DNA of 64,000 bases from Orychophragmus violaceus (taxonomy: Eukaryota > Streptophyta > Magnoliopsida > Brassicales > Brassicaceae): assembly GCA_030180135.1 (NCBI GenBank), contig CM058229.1:43179522-43243521 (forward strand), written 5' to 3'. Of this stretch, positions 10,570-20,824 are shown in pieces. The notes beneath the pieces were generated by a model. The model saw only the letters and a program-made list of their open reading frames with translations, was not told where the DNA came from and did no database searches. Numbering within the stretch: the first letter of the stretch is position 1; the number at the start of each line of letters is the position of its first letter. A program made the translations under genes and the position numbers.

Positions 10570-11207
10570 TGTTGGAATTATGTCCAGTAATCTCTGTACT
10601 GGCTCTAGAACGTAAGAGTATGTCAATGATCAGACATAAGTCATATAATACTGGGGGTCATGATGGCTTGCTAGAGTCCGCTCATGATCTATAAGTCTTG
10701 GACTTATTGCCTTTATTATATGATCCCATGTGGGTCACACGCCTAAGCTAACAGGAAACTATGAGGAAAAGGCTTAGCAGAAGTACGGTAAAAGTGCTAG
10801 GCATTTACCGAACTTAGAGAGAGATTAATGGGTCTAATTAAATCTGAGGAATTTAATTAGACTGGGAATTTGGGCCCAAAAGCCCAAAAGAATTAGAGAA
10901 GGGTTTTATAATTAAAACCAAGTCTAATTCTCTCTTCCCTAACCCTAACCCAGCCGCGATTTCTCTCTCTCTCTGCGGCCTCCCTCAGCTCGGTCTAGCA
11001 GCCATTTTCTGTGATTGCGTGTGTGAGCCTTTGGAGGATCCATCCCTTGGTGGTTCTGCTGATCTCTGACCTGTTCTTCATATTCCGCTGCATTAACAAG
11101 GTAACAGGTGAGATCCATTAAGTTTCTAATCAAGAGAACCTAGATCCGCATGTTTAGGACTGTTGAATCTGAGAATTGAATCTGGATTAACACTAAACAT
11201 TCCTTCA
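10570..11207 (+). repeat. C1 5' LTR
   Basis: 638 bp, TGTTGGAATTATG to CATTCCTTCA. It differs from the 3' LTR in the GGTCTAATTAAATCTGAGG segment near 10831-10848 (two substitutions). Confidence 0.94.
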
Positions 11208-11208
11208 G

Positions 11209-11220
11209 TGGTATCAGAGC
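11209..11220 (+). other. C1 primer-binding site
   Basis: TGGTATCAGAGC, complementary to the 3' end of initiator tRNA-Met, one base inside the 5' LTR. Confidence 0.92.
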
Positions 11221-13007
11221 TATTGGTTCTGTGGTTTTTCTTGTTTAGAATCATGTTTAGGATTGTTTAAGAAGTGTTTTTGAATCAATCTACTGATAAG
11301 GAAAAACACTTAAGAAACAAAGAATTAAAACCTAAACAAACAAGAAATCGCATGATCCGATCTATATGAATCGGTATGCGTCGGATCGTCCGGATCGCGG
11401 AAGACGCACGAACCGATCGGTAACGATCGTGTTGCGTGGTCGCGTCCCGATCGTCGGATGGATCGCGTCCCGATCGCGTGGATGGACCGAGCTCACGTCG
11501 CGTCTCGGCCATGCCAGCATCGTCCCGCGTGATCGAGAGCCGAGTGGATCATCGCGATAACTCGACCCGATAGTCGTCCCGATCGCATGACCCGACTCGT
11601 TCCCGATCGTCGCTCGCCCGTCCCGTCCCGAGCTCATCGTCGTCCCGGCTGTCCCGATCGCTCGGCGATCGCGTGAAGCCACGACCCGAGCTCGACGATC
11701 GTCCCGTCCCGTCCCGTGAAGCAGCCGTCCCGATCATGGATCGAACGCGTGCGGCTTGCGGCTGACGTGATCGCGTGAAGCTCACGGCTAGGTCGTGATC
11801 GGTTCACGTGATCAATCGGTTCGGTTCGTTTTATGGTTCGGTTTATAAACTTGATTAAAATCAAAACGTCACGGTTTAATAAACAGACTTAATAAATTTA
11901 TTAAATTCTGGTTAAACCGGGATAAGAAATCCAAAGTCGAATAAATTGGATTTTGTGCCTAAACCAGATTTTCTAATTTGATTTGGTTGGACCAAATAAA
12001 TTGAGAAAATCCGGTTTAGTAAATAACCGGTTGACAATTGTGGTCATCGTAGTAATTAATTTTGGTTAGACCAATTTTAATGAACCAGACCGGTTATGTC
12101 ATTTAATTGGACAATTGGGTTATGTCTTGGACATGGACCAATTCTTGGGCCTCGGGCCAAGAAGTTAAAACAATTGAGCCAGTTATTTGAGTCTTTTCAT
12201 CAGATTAATTTAAAATTTTTTTTTTATAAAATAATTATAAAAATCGATTTTTAAAATTAATAAGTTTCCAAAATTTTGAAATTAGAAAGTTTCTTAAAAT
12301 AGAAGTTTCTAGATTTGCATGTTTTGGATTTTAGGAAATTTCTATATTTAGAAAGTTTCCATTTTTAGGAAGTTTCCAATTTTAGAAAGTTTCCAAGTTT
12401 AGGAAGTTTCCAATTTTAGAAAGTTTCCAAAATTAGTAGGTTTCCCAAAAAGGAAAGTTTCCCAAAATAGTAATCTTCTATTTTGGGATAAAATCTTAAT
12501 AAACCTACAAACCTCAAACAATATCAAGCGTTGGATGTCTTGTCCAGTCTATGTCAGCTGTCGAAGCCCATTCAATTGTATTCATGGCCTTACAGTGTGA
12601 GGGTGTCTACTTTTGCGTGGATAAGACGGTTTGTGATTCATAAATGTCATTGGGAGTCCCAGACATTAATGATTACATGACTGTATAGTCTGGTTTTCTT
12701 GACTAGGCCATCGGGAGTCCCGGGCCTTGAGACATCAGAGTGGATTGGGCCTCGGGCCCAGATTCACAACCAAGAGTTATATCGCGGATATAATTAGCCG
12801 ACATAGGGCTTACCGATATAAGCTAAGGTTGGGTGATGGCCAGTGGCCCACTTTGATCTTAGTTATATGTGGATCTTGGAATCATTATATTCTATTGAGG
12901 GTAACTTATGTTATTGAATATAATGCGTGATTAATCATATTAAGTATAATGCGTGATTAATCATATTGAACATATTAACTAAAATTCTTTTATCTTAAAT
13001 TTCAGTT
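11221..13007 (+). other. C1 long leader
   Basis: 1.8 kb of leader before gag. 11345-11815 is rich in GATCG/CCCGATCG words and high in CpG. 11880-12180 has a repeated AACCGGTT-type and 'GGACCAATT' vocabulary. 12280-12480 is a degenerate tandem array of GAAAGTTTCCAA-type units. 12500-12940 is nearly identical to the matching part of the C2 leader. The ORFs opened by these repeats look incidental. Confidence 0.8.
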
Positions 13008-13898
13008 ATGACTAGCACAAACAATCAAAACACTTTCTCGATCCGGTCTGTCCTTGAGATGGACAAGCTGAACGGATCAAATTTCTTGACTTGGTCGCGG
13101 AACCTGAGGCTTGTCCTCAGGCAGGAGAGAAAGGACTATGTTCTTGAGAGAGCTCTCCCCGTGAGGATCGGGTCCAATGCTTCTCATGCAGTATATGATG
13201 CTTGGAATAAGCATTATAATGATGCGGTAGATGTGCGTGGTCTGATATTGGCTACCATGGACTCAGACTTGCGGAAGCAATATGAGAACATGGAGTCGCC
13301 AATAGAGATGATCAGCAGCCTGAAATTGAAATTTCAGGAGCAGATAAGAGTGGAGAGATACCGGTTGGTTAAGTCTCTCACTAGCTGCAAGCTACCAAAT
13401 GATCATCCAGTGAGTCCTCATGTCAGTAAAATGATGGGTTACATTGATAACCTGAGGAAACTGGATTATCCAGTTAGCCAAGAATTGGCAACTGAGATCA
13501 TTCTGCAGTCACTGCCGTCAAGCTATGATAAGTTCAGAAGGAACTATATCAAGAAAGGCTTAACGAAGACGCTGACTGAACTGCATGATATGCTCAAGAC
13601 AATTGAGCCAAACGTGAAGAGTACCCTGTACAATCTCATGAATGAGAAGGGTAGGTTTACTAAACCTAATGCTGACAAGGGTGAAGACAAAGTTGTCCAG
13701 ATTTTGAATCATGGCAAGCGTGTGTCTTCTAAGCCCGAGTCAGATACCTCTTACGTTGGTAAGTGCTGCTACTGTAAAGAGACTGGGCATTGGAAGAGAA
13801 ATTGCATTAAATTCATGGAAGATGATGAGGAGTTGAAGTTGATGTATGAGACTACTTCCTCAGGTATTCATGTTATTACTTCAAGTTCTACCTTATAG
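13008..13898 (+). CDS. C1 Gag
   Basis: A 296-residue copia Gag, ATG at 13008. It opens with a FSIRSVLEMDKLNGSNF-type segment typical of copia gag N-termini and has a helical capsid-like middle (KLKFQEQ, LPSSYDKF). Near residues 256-269 it has one CCHC zinc knuckle (CYCKETGHWKRNC) for RNA binding. It ends at TAG 13896-13898 just before the protease, which in C2 continues in frame, so C1 would make Gag alone. It shares the residues VYDAWNKHY and VDVRGL with the C3 gag (51025) rather than with C2, marking a separate subfamily. Confidence 0.88.
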   Translation: MTSTNNQNTFSIRSVLEMDKLNGSNFLTWSRNLRLVLRQERKDYVLERALPVRIGSNASHAVYDAWNKHYNDAVDVRGLILATMDSDLRKQYENMESPIEMISSLKLKFQEQIRVERYRLVKSLTSCKLPNDHPVSPHVSKMMGYIDNLRKLDYPVSQELATEIILQSLPSSYDKFRRNYIKKGLTKTLTELHDMLKTIEPNVKSTLYNLMNEKGRFTKPNADKGEDKVVQILNHGKRVSSKPESDTSYVGKCCYCKETGHWKRNCIKFMEDDEELKLMYETTSSGIHVITSSSTL

Positions 13899-16413
13899 GT
13901 ATTGGATACTGGTTGTGGCACTGATATTTGTAATAATATGCAGAGCCTGGGCAACAGTAGAACTTTGAAGGAAGGGCAAGTGAAACTACAAGTCTGGAAG
14001 GAGCTTGGGATGCTGCCTCAGCCGTAGGGTTTTCACTTATAGATCCCTTTGAGGCTTGGTTTTGTATTAAGTAATTGCTACAATGTACCTGCTTTAAGCA
14101 GAGTTGTCTTTCATTTTCTTGTAAGAATTTGAATGTTTTTCATTTTGATAAAAGACAAGTTTTTGTTCTTTTGATCTTAATGAAATATTAATTGTAGCAC
14201 CCTATTCATGGAATGGGTTTTATATCTTAAACCAAAGAGTGCCTAAATGTAACATAAATACCGAATTGGTTTAAATCTGATGAATTAAACCTGATTTTTC
14301 TTGGCATATAAGTCTTGGTCACATAGAGTAAGTCGGATTCAGAAATCCCATAGTTATGGACTGTTGGGCTCATTTGATAAGATATCTTATGAGACTTGAA
14401 TTCTGTTTACTGGACCAAAAAAGGTAAAGGGCCTATCTTAGCCGAGCTAGAGAAAGGCCCAAAGGCTTATTGGACCTGGAACATACTCATGTATGTGGCC
14501 CAATGAGCAGTAATGCCAGAGAAAATTTCCTGTACTTCATTGTCTCTACTGATTACTTCAGTGAGTGTGACTGTGTTCATTTGATGAGACACAAGTCGGA
14601 ATTCTTTGACATGGTCGAAAGAGTTCCAGAATGAAGTATAGGATCTGAATGACAGAAGTATTAAGACTCTGGATCAGATCACGAGTGAGAATACTTAAGT
14701 CATTGATTGTGTGATCATCTGAATGAGTGTGAAATCGTTTCACAGCTCATTTCTCCTGAAAAACTGAAGGTGTTTCTGTGAGAAAGAATCAGATCTTATT
14801 AGAAATGATTAAAGATGAGTCACACGAATCTTCCATGATATTATTTAAGAATAACGCTCTAGAAATATCTAAGTTTACGCTGAAAAGGTTCCACCAATAT
14901 CAGTTGAAAGACACCACGTAAATGTGGATTGGAATCGATCCAAATTCGTCTTTACTGAGTATTTGTAGTTGTGCTACTTCACTGGTTGTCCTAGGGAAAC
15001 CAAGGCTTGTTATTTTACGTCCATTCTGTTTTCTAAGAAGGGAAGTTATTTTCAAAGAAGAACAGTGGGAGTAAAAGTATAACTCGAAGAAATTCGAGAC
15101 ATACAGGTGGCTGCTCAACCTGTTGAGGGAGAGCAACGGATGGATTTACAGATTTCTGTAGAATCTACACCTGTGGAGCCTGAAGTTCGCAGATATGAAT
15201 GAATCAGTTACTAATCCGAGAGTGATTTCTCGTCATTAGTTGAACCTGATAATCATTGAAAGTTCGCATGATCTGATGATCATTGAAAGCGACGAATCTG
15301 CGAAATTCAAAGAAGCGAAAGTGAGCCCGGACTCCGAAAAATTACACTATGTGTAAGTTAGCTTTATTGATCCATTCATGGATGGAAGCAAACATATCGG
15401 AGTTGGAATCTTCGTTCTGTTGAAGTAGTCAAGGTTTTGACTTGAACAGGAACGAAATGGAACTGTGCGTTTACTAATAGATAAGTGGGAGCGATATTGC
15501 ATTTCTCATATTGTATGTCAATGACATACTGATTCTCGGAAATGACGTCCCAATGCTGCAGTCGGTAAAGGACTGGCTTGGGAGTTGGTTCTAATGATTG
15601 ACATGGGTAAAGCCACGTATGTTCTTGGATTTTGGATCTAAAGATAGAGATCCGAAAGAGCTGGTAGGACAAAGTCAGGATTCTTATCCCGACAAAGTCC
15701 TACACATTTTCAGCATTCCAAGAAGGGTTTTATGCCAATGTCACATGGCATTACGTTAAGCAAGACACAGTGTCCTACGATAACTGCTGAGCTTAAATGC
15801 ATGGATAAGATTCCATATGCGTCGGCAATTGGATCTATCATGTATGCCATGGAACGTACTTGTTTGATGTTGCTTTAATGTTAAGCAAGACAAGTAAAGA
15901 CCAGTCAAATCCAGCAAAGAATCACTGGATTGCCGTAAAGAATGTCCTAAAGTATTTGAGGAATACTAAGGATAAGTTCTTGATTTACGGAGAAAGTGAG
16001 GTGCTACAAGTCAGTAGAGTCTGAAAGGCAAGTTTCCAACAGACAAAGATGATTTCCGGTCACAGTCCGGTTATATCTTGTGTCTATCTGGCGGTGCAAG
16101 GCACTGTTGCTGACTTCATGACTTAAGCTGAACATTTCGCAGCTTGGGAAGCGGCGAAAGAGGTTGTTTGGAAAGAAGAGTTCGTCACTGAACTTGATGT
16201 GATTCCCAGCATAGATGAGACTAGCTGCACATCAGAGGTCCAAACACCTTGAGGATAGGTATAACCTGTTCCGTGAGATAAATGACAGAGATGTTAAGTA
16301 GATCAGCAAATTTCAACAAATGAGAACGTTGCTAATCTATTAACGAAGCCACTCCTTAGGCCTAAGCACGAGTCGCGGACTGTTGCTGTAGGATAAGTGA
16401 AATTAAGATGTAG
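13899..16413 (+). pseudogene. C1 decayed pol with RT deletion
   Basis: About 2.5 kb homologous to copia protease, integrase, RT and RNase H, against about 3.05 kb in C2, with many stops and frameshifts. The protease DTGCG remnant is near 13909. At about 15340-15365 sequence from the start of RT joins directly to the part after the RT fingers, a deletion of roughly 350-390 bp. The catalytic motif near 15510-15525 reads Tyr-Val-Asn-Asp instead of YVDD. It ends at TAG 16411-16413. C3 carries the same RT deletion. Confidence 0.82.
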
Positions 16414-17266
16414 TCTTAATTTCAGTGGGAGTTAATAAAGGGCTTTATTTAGTTATTGATATGTTCTTGTAAAACATTTTATGATGTTCAATGAAATTAT
16501 TATTTCAAGATTATTTTAACTGTGATGAAATAATCGTTCCAAAATGATATGAACCATTTTATAGGTCATCGAAGTAAGTGACTTGATCTTGAGTCATCAA
16601 AGTCATTTAGCTTGATCATGAGACCCTATATTTGATAGATGGCTTATATCATCCTGTCCCTAGTCGAAGGTTGTTGAAATTGGAACACCAACAACCGTGT
16701 GAGACTAGATTGGTATGTGACTTATGACAAAGTCTCAGTGTGTCATAGATGCGCGGCATCAAAGTCAGTACATAGGTGTATGTTGGGTACATACGACCGG
16801 ACATGACCCGATTATAAGAACTCTTCAGGATATTTATATCTGTGTCATAAGAGATTCTTACTACGACTATAGAGTATAGTCCTTAGACCTGAGTTCGCAT
16901 GCATGTGACTGCACATGAACTAATGCGCTTTGATCATTGTCTAATGCTGTCGTTAAGCGATAGTTATAAGGACCTTGTTTGGGTGTATTATGAAATGAGT
17001 AGTTTACAGTGATGGAACAAGACGGGATTTGTCCCTCCAATATAAATGGAGTGAATATCTCTAGGCCAATCGGAGATTTGAATACTGGAAAATGCATGGC
17101 CATGCTCAAACGGACTGTCCCGAGTCGTTTGGATTGTCAGTATCAAATCAGAGTCCGATGAACAAGATTAGGCTTTATAAGGATGACACTAATCTTGCCT
17201 TATGACTAATCGAGATATTGCGACAAAAGGATTATGAATACAGAGATTCCAGTTCAAGTGGGAGAT
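16414..17266 (+). other. C1 3' non-coding region and polypurine tract
   Basis: 853 bp without a convincing ORF, collinear with those of A and C2. It ends in the purine tract AAGTGGGAGA (17256-17265) before the 3' LTR. Confidence 0.8.
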
Positions 17267-17904
17267 TGTTGGAATTATGTCCAGTAATCTCTGTACTGGC
17301 TCTAGAACGTAAGAGTATGTCAATGATCAGACATAAGTCATATAATACTGGGGGTCATGATGGCTTGCTAGAGTCCGCTCATGATCTATAAGTCTTGGAC
17401 TTATTGCCTTTATTATATGATCCCATGTGGGTCACACGCCTAAGCTAACAGGAAACTATGAGGAAAAGGCTTAGCAGAAGTACGGTAAAAGTGCTAGGCA
17501 TTTACCGAACTTAGAGAGAGATTAATGGGTCTGATTAAATCTTAGGAATTTAATTAGACTGGGAATTTGGGCCCAAAAGCCCAAAAGAATTAGAGAAGGG
17601 TTTTATAATTAAAACCAAGTCTAATTCTCTCTTCCCTAACCCTAACCCAGCCGCGATTTCTCTCTCTCTCTGCGGCCTCCCTCAGCTCGGTCTAGCAGCC
17701 ATTTTCTGTGATTGCGTGTGTGAGCCTTTGGAGGATCCATCCCTTGGTGGTTCTGCTGATCTCTGACCTGTTCTTCATATTCCGCTGCATTAACAAGGTA
17801 ACAGGTGAGATCCATTAAGTTTCTAATCAAGAGAACCTAGATCCGCATGTTTAGGACTGTTGAATCTGAGAATTGAATCTGGATTAACACTAAACATTCC
17901 TTCA
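17267..17904 (+). repeat. C1 3' LTR
   Basis: 638 bp, two differences from the 5' LTR. It is followed by CAATA (17905-17909), the right target-site copy. Confidence 0.94.
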
Positions 17905-17909
17905 CAATA

Positions 17910-18363
17910 GCCCCCCAACCCATTGAATTCGAGAAGTCGAGGTTAATGGGCGGTGGACATTCTCGGGAAGAGGTGCGTGCTTTGGATGCGACGAATCTAA
18001 TGATTATTCTCTTCCCATCCACAGATCTTATATCGACGGTTGAGATCGTACGGGACCGAAGGATCACAACTGCCTCGATATTTTTTCGTGATTATTTACA
18101 AATTTCAAATCGAGCGGTTGGGATTGTGGGATACCAAAAATCCCACAGATATCGAGCACGAGGTAGTTTAAAAGGGGAAGTTACCTAGCACGATTCCCAT
18201 CACTGCTCACACTGCGAATCGTCAAGGTAACTTCCTCTCCTTCATTATATCCTCTTCTTGCCTCTTGCTCATATTCTCTTTTTCGTTGTTTCGAGATTTT
18301 CTCTCTCTAGAGATTTCGTTTTTCCTCTTTCCTTGAAGGAAACTTTCGATATTCCGAACTATC
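17910..18363 (-). other. G1 3' end: polypurine tract and upstream region of the antisense gene
   Basis: On the minus strand 17910-17921 is the rest of the G1 polypurine tract (GGGTTGGGGGGC). On the plus strand the same region would be the promoter and 5' leader of the antisense gene: a TATA-like TTTAAAAG at 18167-18174, about 190 bp before the ATG at 18364, is conserved in G0 (28930-28937). The stretch CGTCAAGGTAACTTC near 18220 could be a leader splice donor. Confidence 0.6.
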
Positions 18364-20824
18364 ATGGTTCGAAAGAGTACAGCCAGGGTTAGTCCTTCTG
18401 TGGCGGCTGGCCCGGTTGGTCCTTATCCTCTGTCCAGTTTGACTGTTGACCAAATACGGAAATTGCGGACGAAGTGCCAGATTCCGTCGGAGGTGGAGAT
18501 TCTTATCCCATCACCGGACATGTCCCCGGAAACTGTTGTCGAAGGCCATTGTTGCGCTTCTTATACCTATTTCGATAAATGCGGATTGTTTTTTCCAATC
18601 CCTCGCATTATCTCATGGGTTTTAGCTCAGCTCCAGCTGCCCTTTCACCAGATGACTCCGAATTTCGTTCGGTATGTCGTCGGGCTCGGGGTTAGAGCTG
18701 TCGAGGAAGGCATCAATTTTGGAGTCGAGGAGTTGATGAGGGTTTGTTCGGTAAAACATAACACTCGTTTTCCCAGGAACCTACTACCTCTCTCCTCGCC
18801 ATGGGAAGATCCTTGACGAGATCCCGACGAGGGATGTATGGAAGAGTAAATACTTCTATTTCAGGGTCAACCATCACTCGGTCGAGGATTTTGATTACTC
18901 GGTTATCCCGACGAGATGGGCGGCTAGCGTTGGTCAGCTTATAGGGCTTAATAGTTTCCCTAATTGCCGCGGCGTCTTTTATTGATACCGAGCTGTTTGC
19001 TAATGACCTTTTTGGTTCCATTGCAAAGGCTCATGAATCATTGCCTTTGGACCCGACTACATCGAGTTTGGTAGCTCGCCTACGGAGAGGAGATATTCGT
19101 TGGTGTAACTTCACGGATCAGCGAATCCGAGCCGCTTTAGGTCCTGCTGCTCGACGACCTCCTCTATACCAACCTCGTCTTTTGCGAGACGAATCACACC
19201 TCCTTCGCCAGCCTGCTTTGACTCGAGTCGTTCAGGCTCCGCTTTGGATTATCGAGCGGACTGAAGAAAGTAAGTGTTCCGGTTAGTCTTTCTGGGGGGG
19301 GTCATCGCGCGTTATGCCCTTCGTTTGCCGGGCTGACCCGAATCTGTTTCATTTGCAGATCGACCTGTTTCGGACGATAGTTCTACTGCAAGCACCCCTT
19401 CTCTTGAAAAGATGTCGCGAAGATCTAGCAGCCGTCGGAACGGGAAAGATCCCGTTGAGTTGGCAAAGAAAATGAAGGCTGGCGACTTGAGCAACGCCCT
19501 TCTTTTTGCCATGGACGAGGGGCCTCCTCCTCCTCCTTCAATTCCTCCTCCTAACCCTGTTCGGGTTTCTCCCGTGGCTGCAGGATCCGGAGAGGCGGAC
19601 GTGGGGGCGGAGGATTTACCTCTTATTCCGGCCAGTGAGGAGCCGGTCCGGGCCCCGTCTGAAGAGCCTTTCTTGCGCAACTCTCGGTCGAATGGTTCGA
19701 GAGGGTCAAACGGCCGGAGTCGAGGCGGTCCTCCTCCGGCGGCGAAACGTCGAAGGACTGACGCAGAGGTGAGCTCGAGAAGATCGGGCCAGAGTGTTGA
19801 GGCGAGACCTGCTTCCTCTGGGTCCTCGGGGTCTTTCAACTGGCGCTTTAGGAACCAGAAGGAATGCCCGATTGCGGACGACCCAACGGGTGTTGCCTAT
19901 CTGCTAAGGCATTTTAAGCCGGCAGGTGTTCAGCTCCCGGCCGTCGGGGATATGGCTCTTGGTGGTACTTATACCGAGATGATGGCGGCTTGTGGGAAGG
20001 TAATGATTTCTTCCTCTTCTTTTGTTTCGTGCTTAACTTTCTTCACACATTTCCTCTTTCTTTTGTAGGCCTTGGAGGCTGCGAATAGGTTCGCGGCTAG
20101 GGCCGAGCGCGAGCTGCGAGAGATACCGCAGGTGAGTGAGCTCGACACTGTTAAGAAAACGGTCAGCGACCTGAAAGCGCAGCTGCAGGGGGCCTTGGCT
20201 CGGGAAGAGGAGCTAAGGAAGAAGGCGGGCGGCCTGGATGGGGAGTTTCAGGGCGCTCTGACTCGGGTTTCGGTTGCGGACGTGCGGGCTGCGCAATGCC
20301 AGGCTGATCTGGATAAGGTTCTCGCCGACCGAGAGTTTGATGTTAAGATGGCAGCCCATGAGGCGAGAAAAGGGCTAAACGGTGAATATCTTAAGATTCT
20401 CGAGGAGATCGCAGCGAAAGAGAGCCGGAGGAAGGTCGCCGTGAGCGCTGAGATGAGGCTCCAGGAGGCCTTGGCTAATATCGCGCTTATCGCTGAGTTC
20501 GCCTCTAGTGAACTGGACTTGACCAAGGAGGTGATGGATTTGGCCGAGAAGAAAAGATTGGCCACGGAGGAGATGGACGCTGCGGCGGTGTCGGACTTCA
20601 GTATCAGCAAGCTAAATTTGCCGGTGATGTCGGACGACTCCGTGATCCTTGCGCGCCCTTTAAGCCAGGCGGCTACTCGCCTTGATCAGTATGGGTCGAA
20701 CCTCCCGACCGGAGTTAATTCGCGAGTTAGCGATGAGGTCGAGGGTCAACTCGAGGAGGACAGGGCGACCGATGGTCAGACAGGGGACCGAGACGAGGCT
20801 TCCTCTCCTTCCAAGCAGTTTTAG
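18364..20824 (+). pseudogene. G1 antisense gene, spliced, coiled-coil protein
   Basis: Transcribed opposite to gag-pol. Four exons fit GT-AG rules and join in frame: 18364-18932, 19027-19269, 19359-19999 and 20069-20824, about 735 residues. Exon 1 encodes a domain resembling the plant 'putative gypsy type transposon' domain (Transposase_28; CGLFFPIPRIISWVLAQLQL, MTPNFVRYVVGLGVRAVEEG). Exon 3 is Arg/Ser- and Pro-rich (SRRSSSRRNGKD, GPPPPPSIPPP). Exon 4 is a long Ala/Glu/Lys coiled coil (20072-20560). Defects: a 1-bp insertion near 18776 relative to G0, and an A replacing the last base of the exon 2 acceptor (19026). Extra ORFs of this kind are known in plant Tat elements; their function is unknown. 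Confidence 0.75.

Larger units (their letters stand above)
10570..17904 (+). mobile_element. C1: copia element with gag but decayed pol
   Basis: A 7335-bp plus-strand copia element with 638-bp LTRs differing at only two positions by eye and TSD CAATA (10565-10569 and 17905-17909). Gag is open, but pol is shortened and full of stops. Young LTRs around an old-looking pol imply that it moved using proteins made elsewhere. Confidence 0.94.

Noticed and set aside
10919..10956. Telomere-like CCCTAACCCTAACCC in the C1 LTR (also 17630-17650)
   Set aside because: Only two or three units within an LTR; not an interstitial telomere array.
10945..11133. 62-residue ORF in the C1 LTRs, also at 17642-17830
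   Set aside because: It is inside both LTRs, antisense to element transcription, and identical only because the LTRs are nearly identical.
11209..11220. tRNA-like TGGTATCAGAGC words
   Set aside because: These are primer-binding sites complementary to the end of a tRNA, not tRNA genes; no cloverleaf surrounds them.
11285..11864. Several overlapping ORFs on both strands in the C1 leader
   Set aside because: They arise from GATCG/CGATCG repetition, which has few stop codons in any frame. Products are Arg/Ser/Asp low-complexity and not conserved in C2.
12727..12930. 67-residue frame nearly identical in C1 and C2 (32600-32803)
   Set aside because: It starts at no good ATG, lies in a leader that is conserved throughout, and shows no codon-type pattern of change. 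The similarity reflects recent common descent.
19312..19839. 175-residue minus-strand frame across the antisense gene exon 3
   Set aside because: A shadow of the Arg/Pro/Gly-rich plus-strand exon, with no counterpart of similar length in G0.
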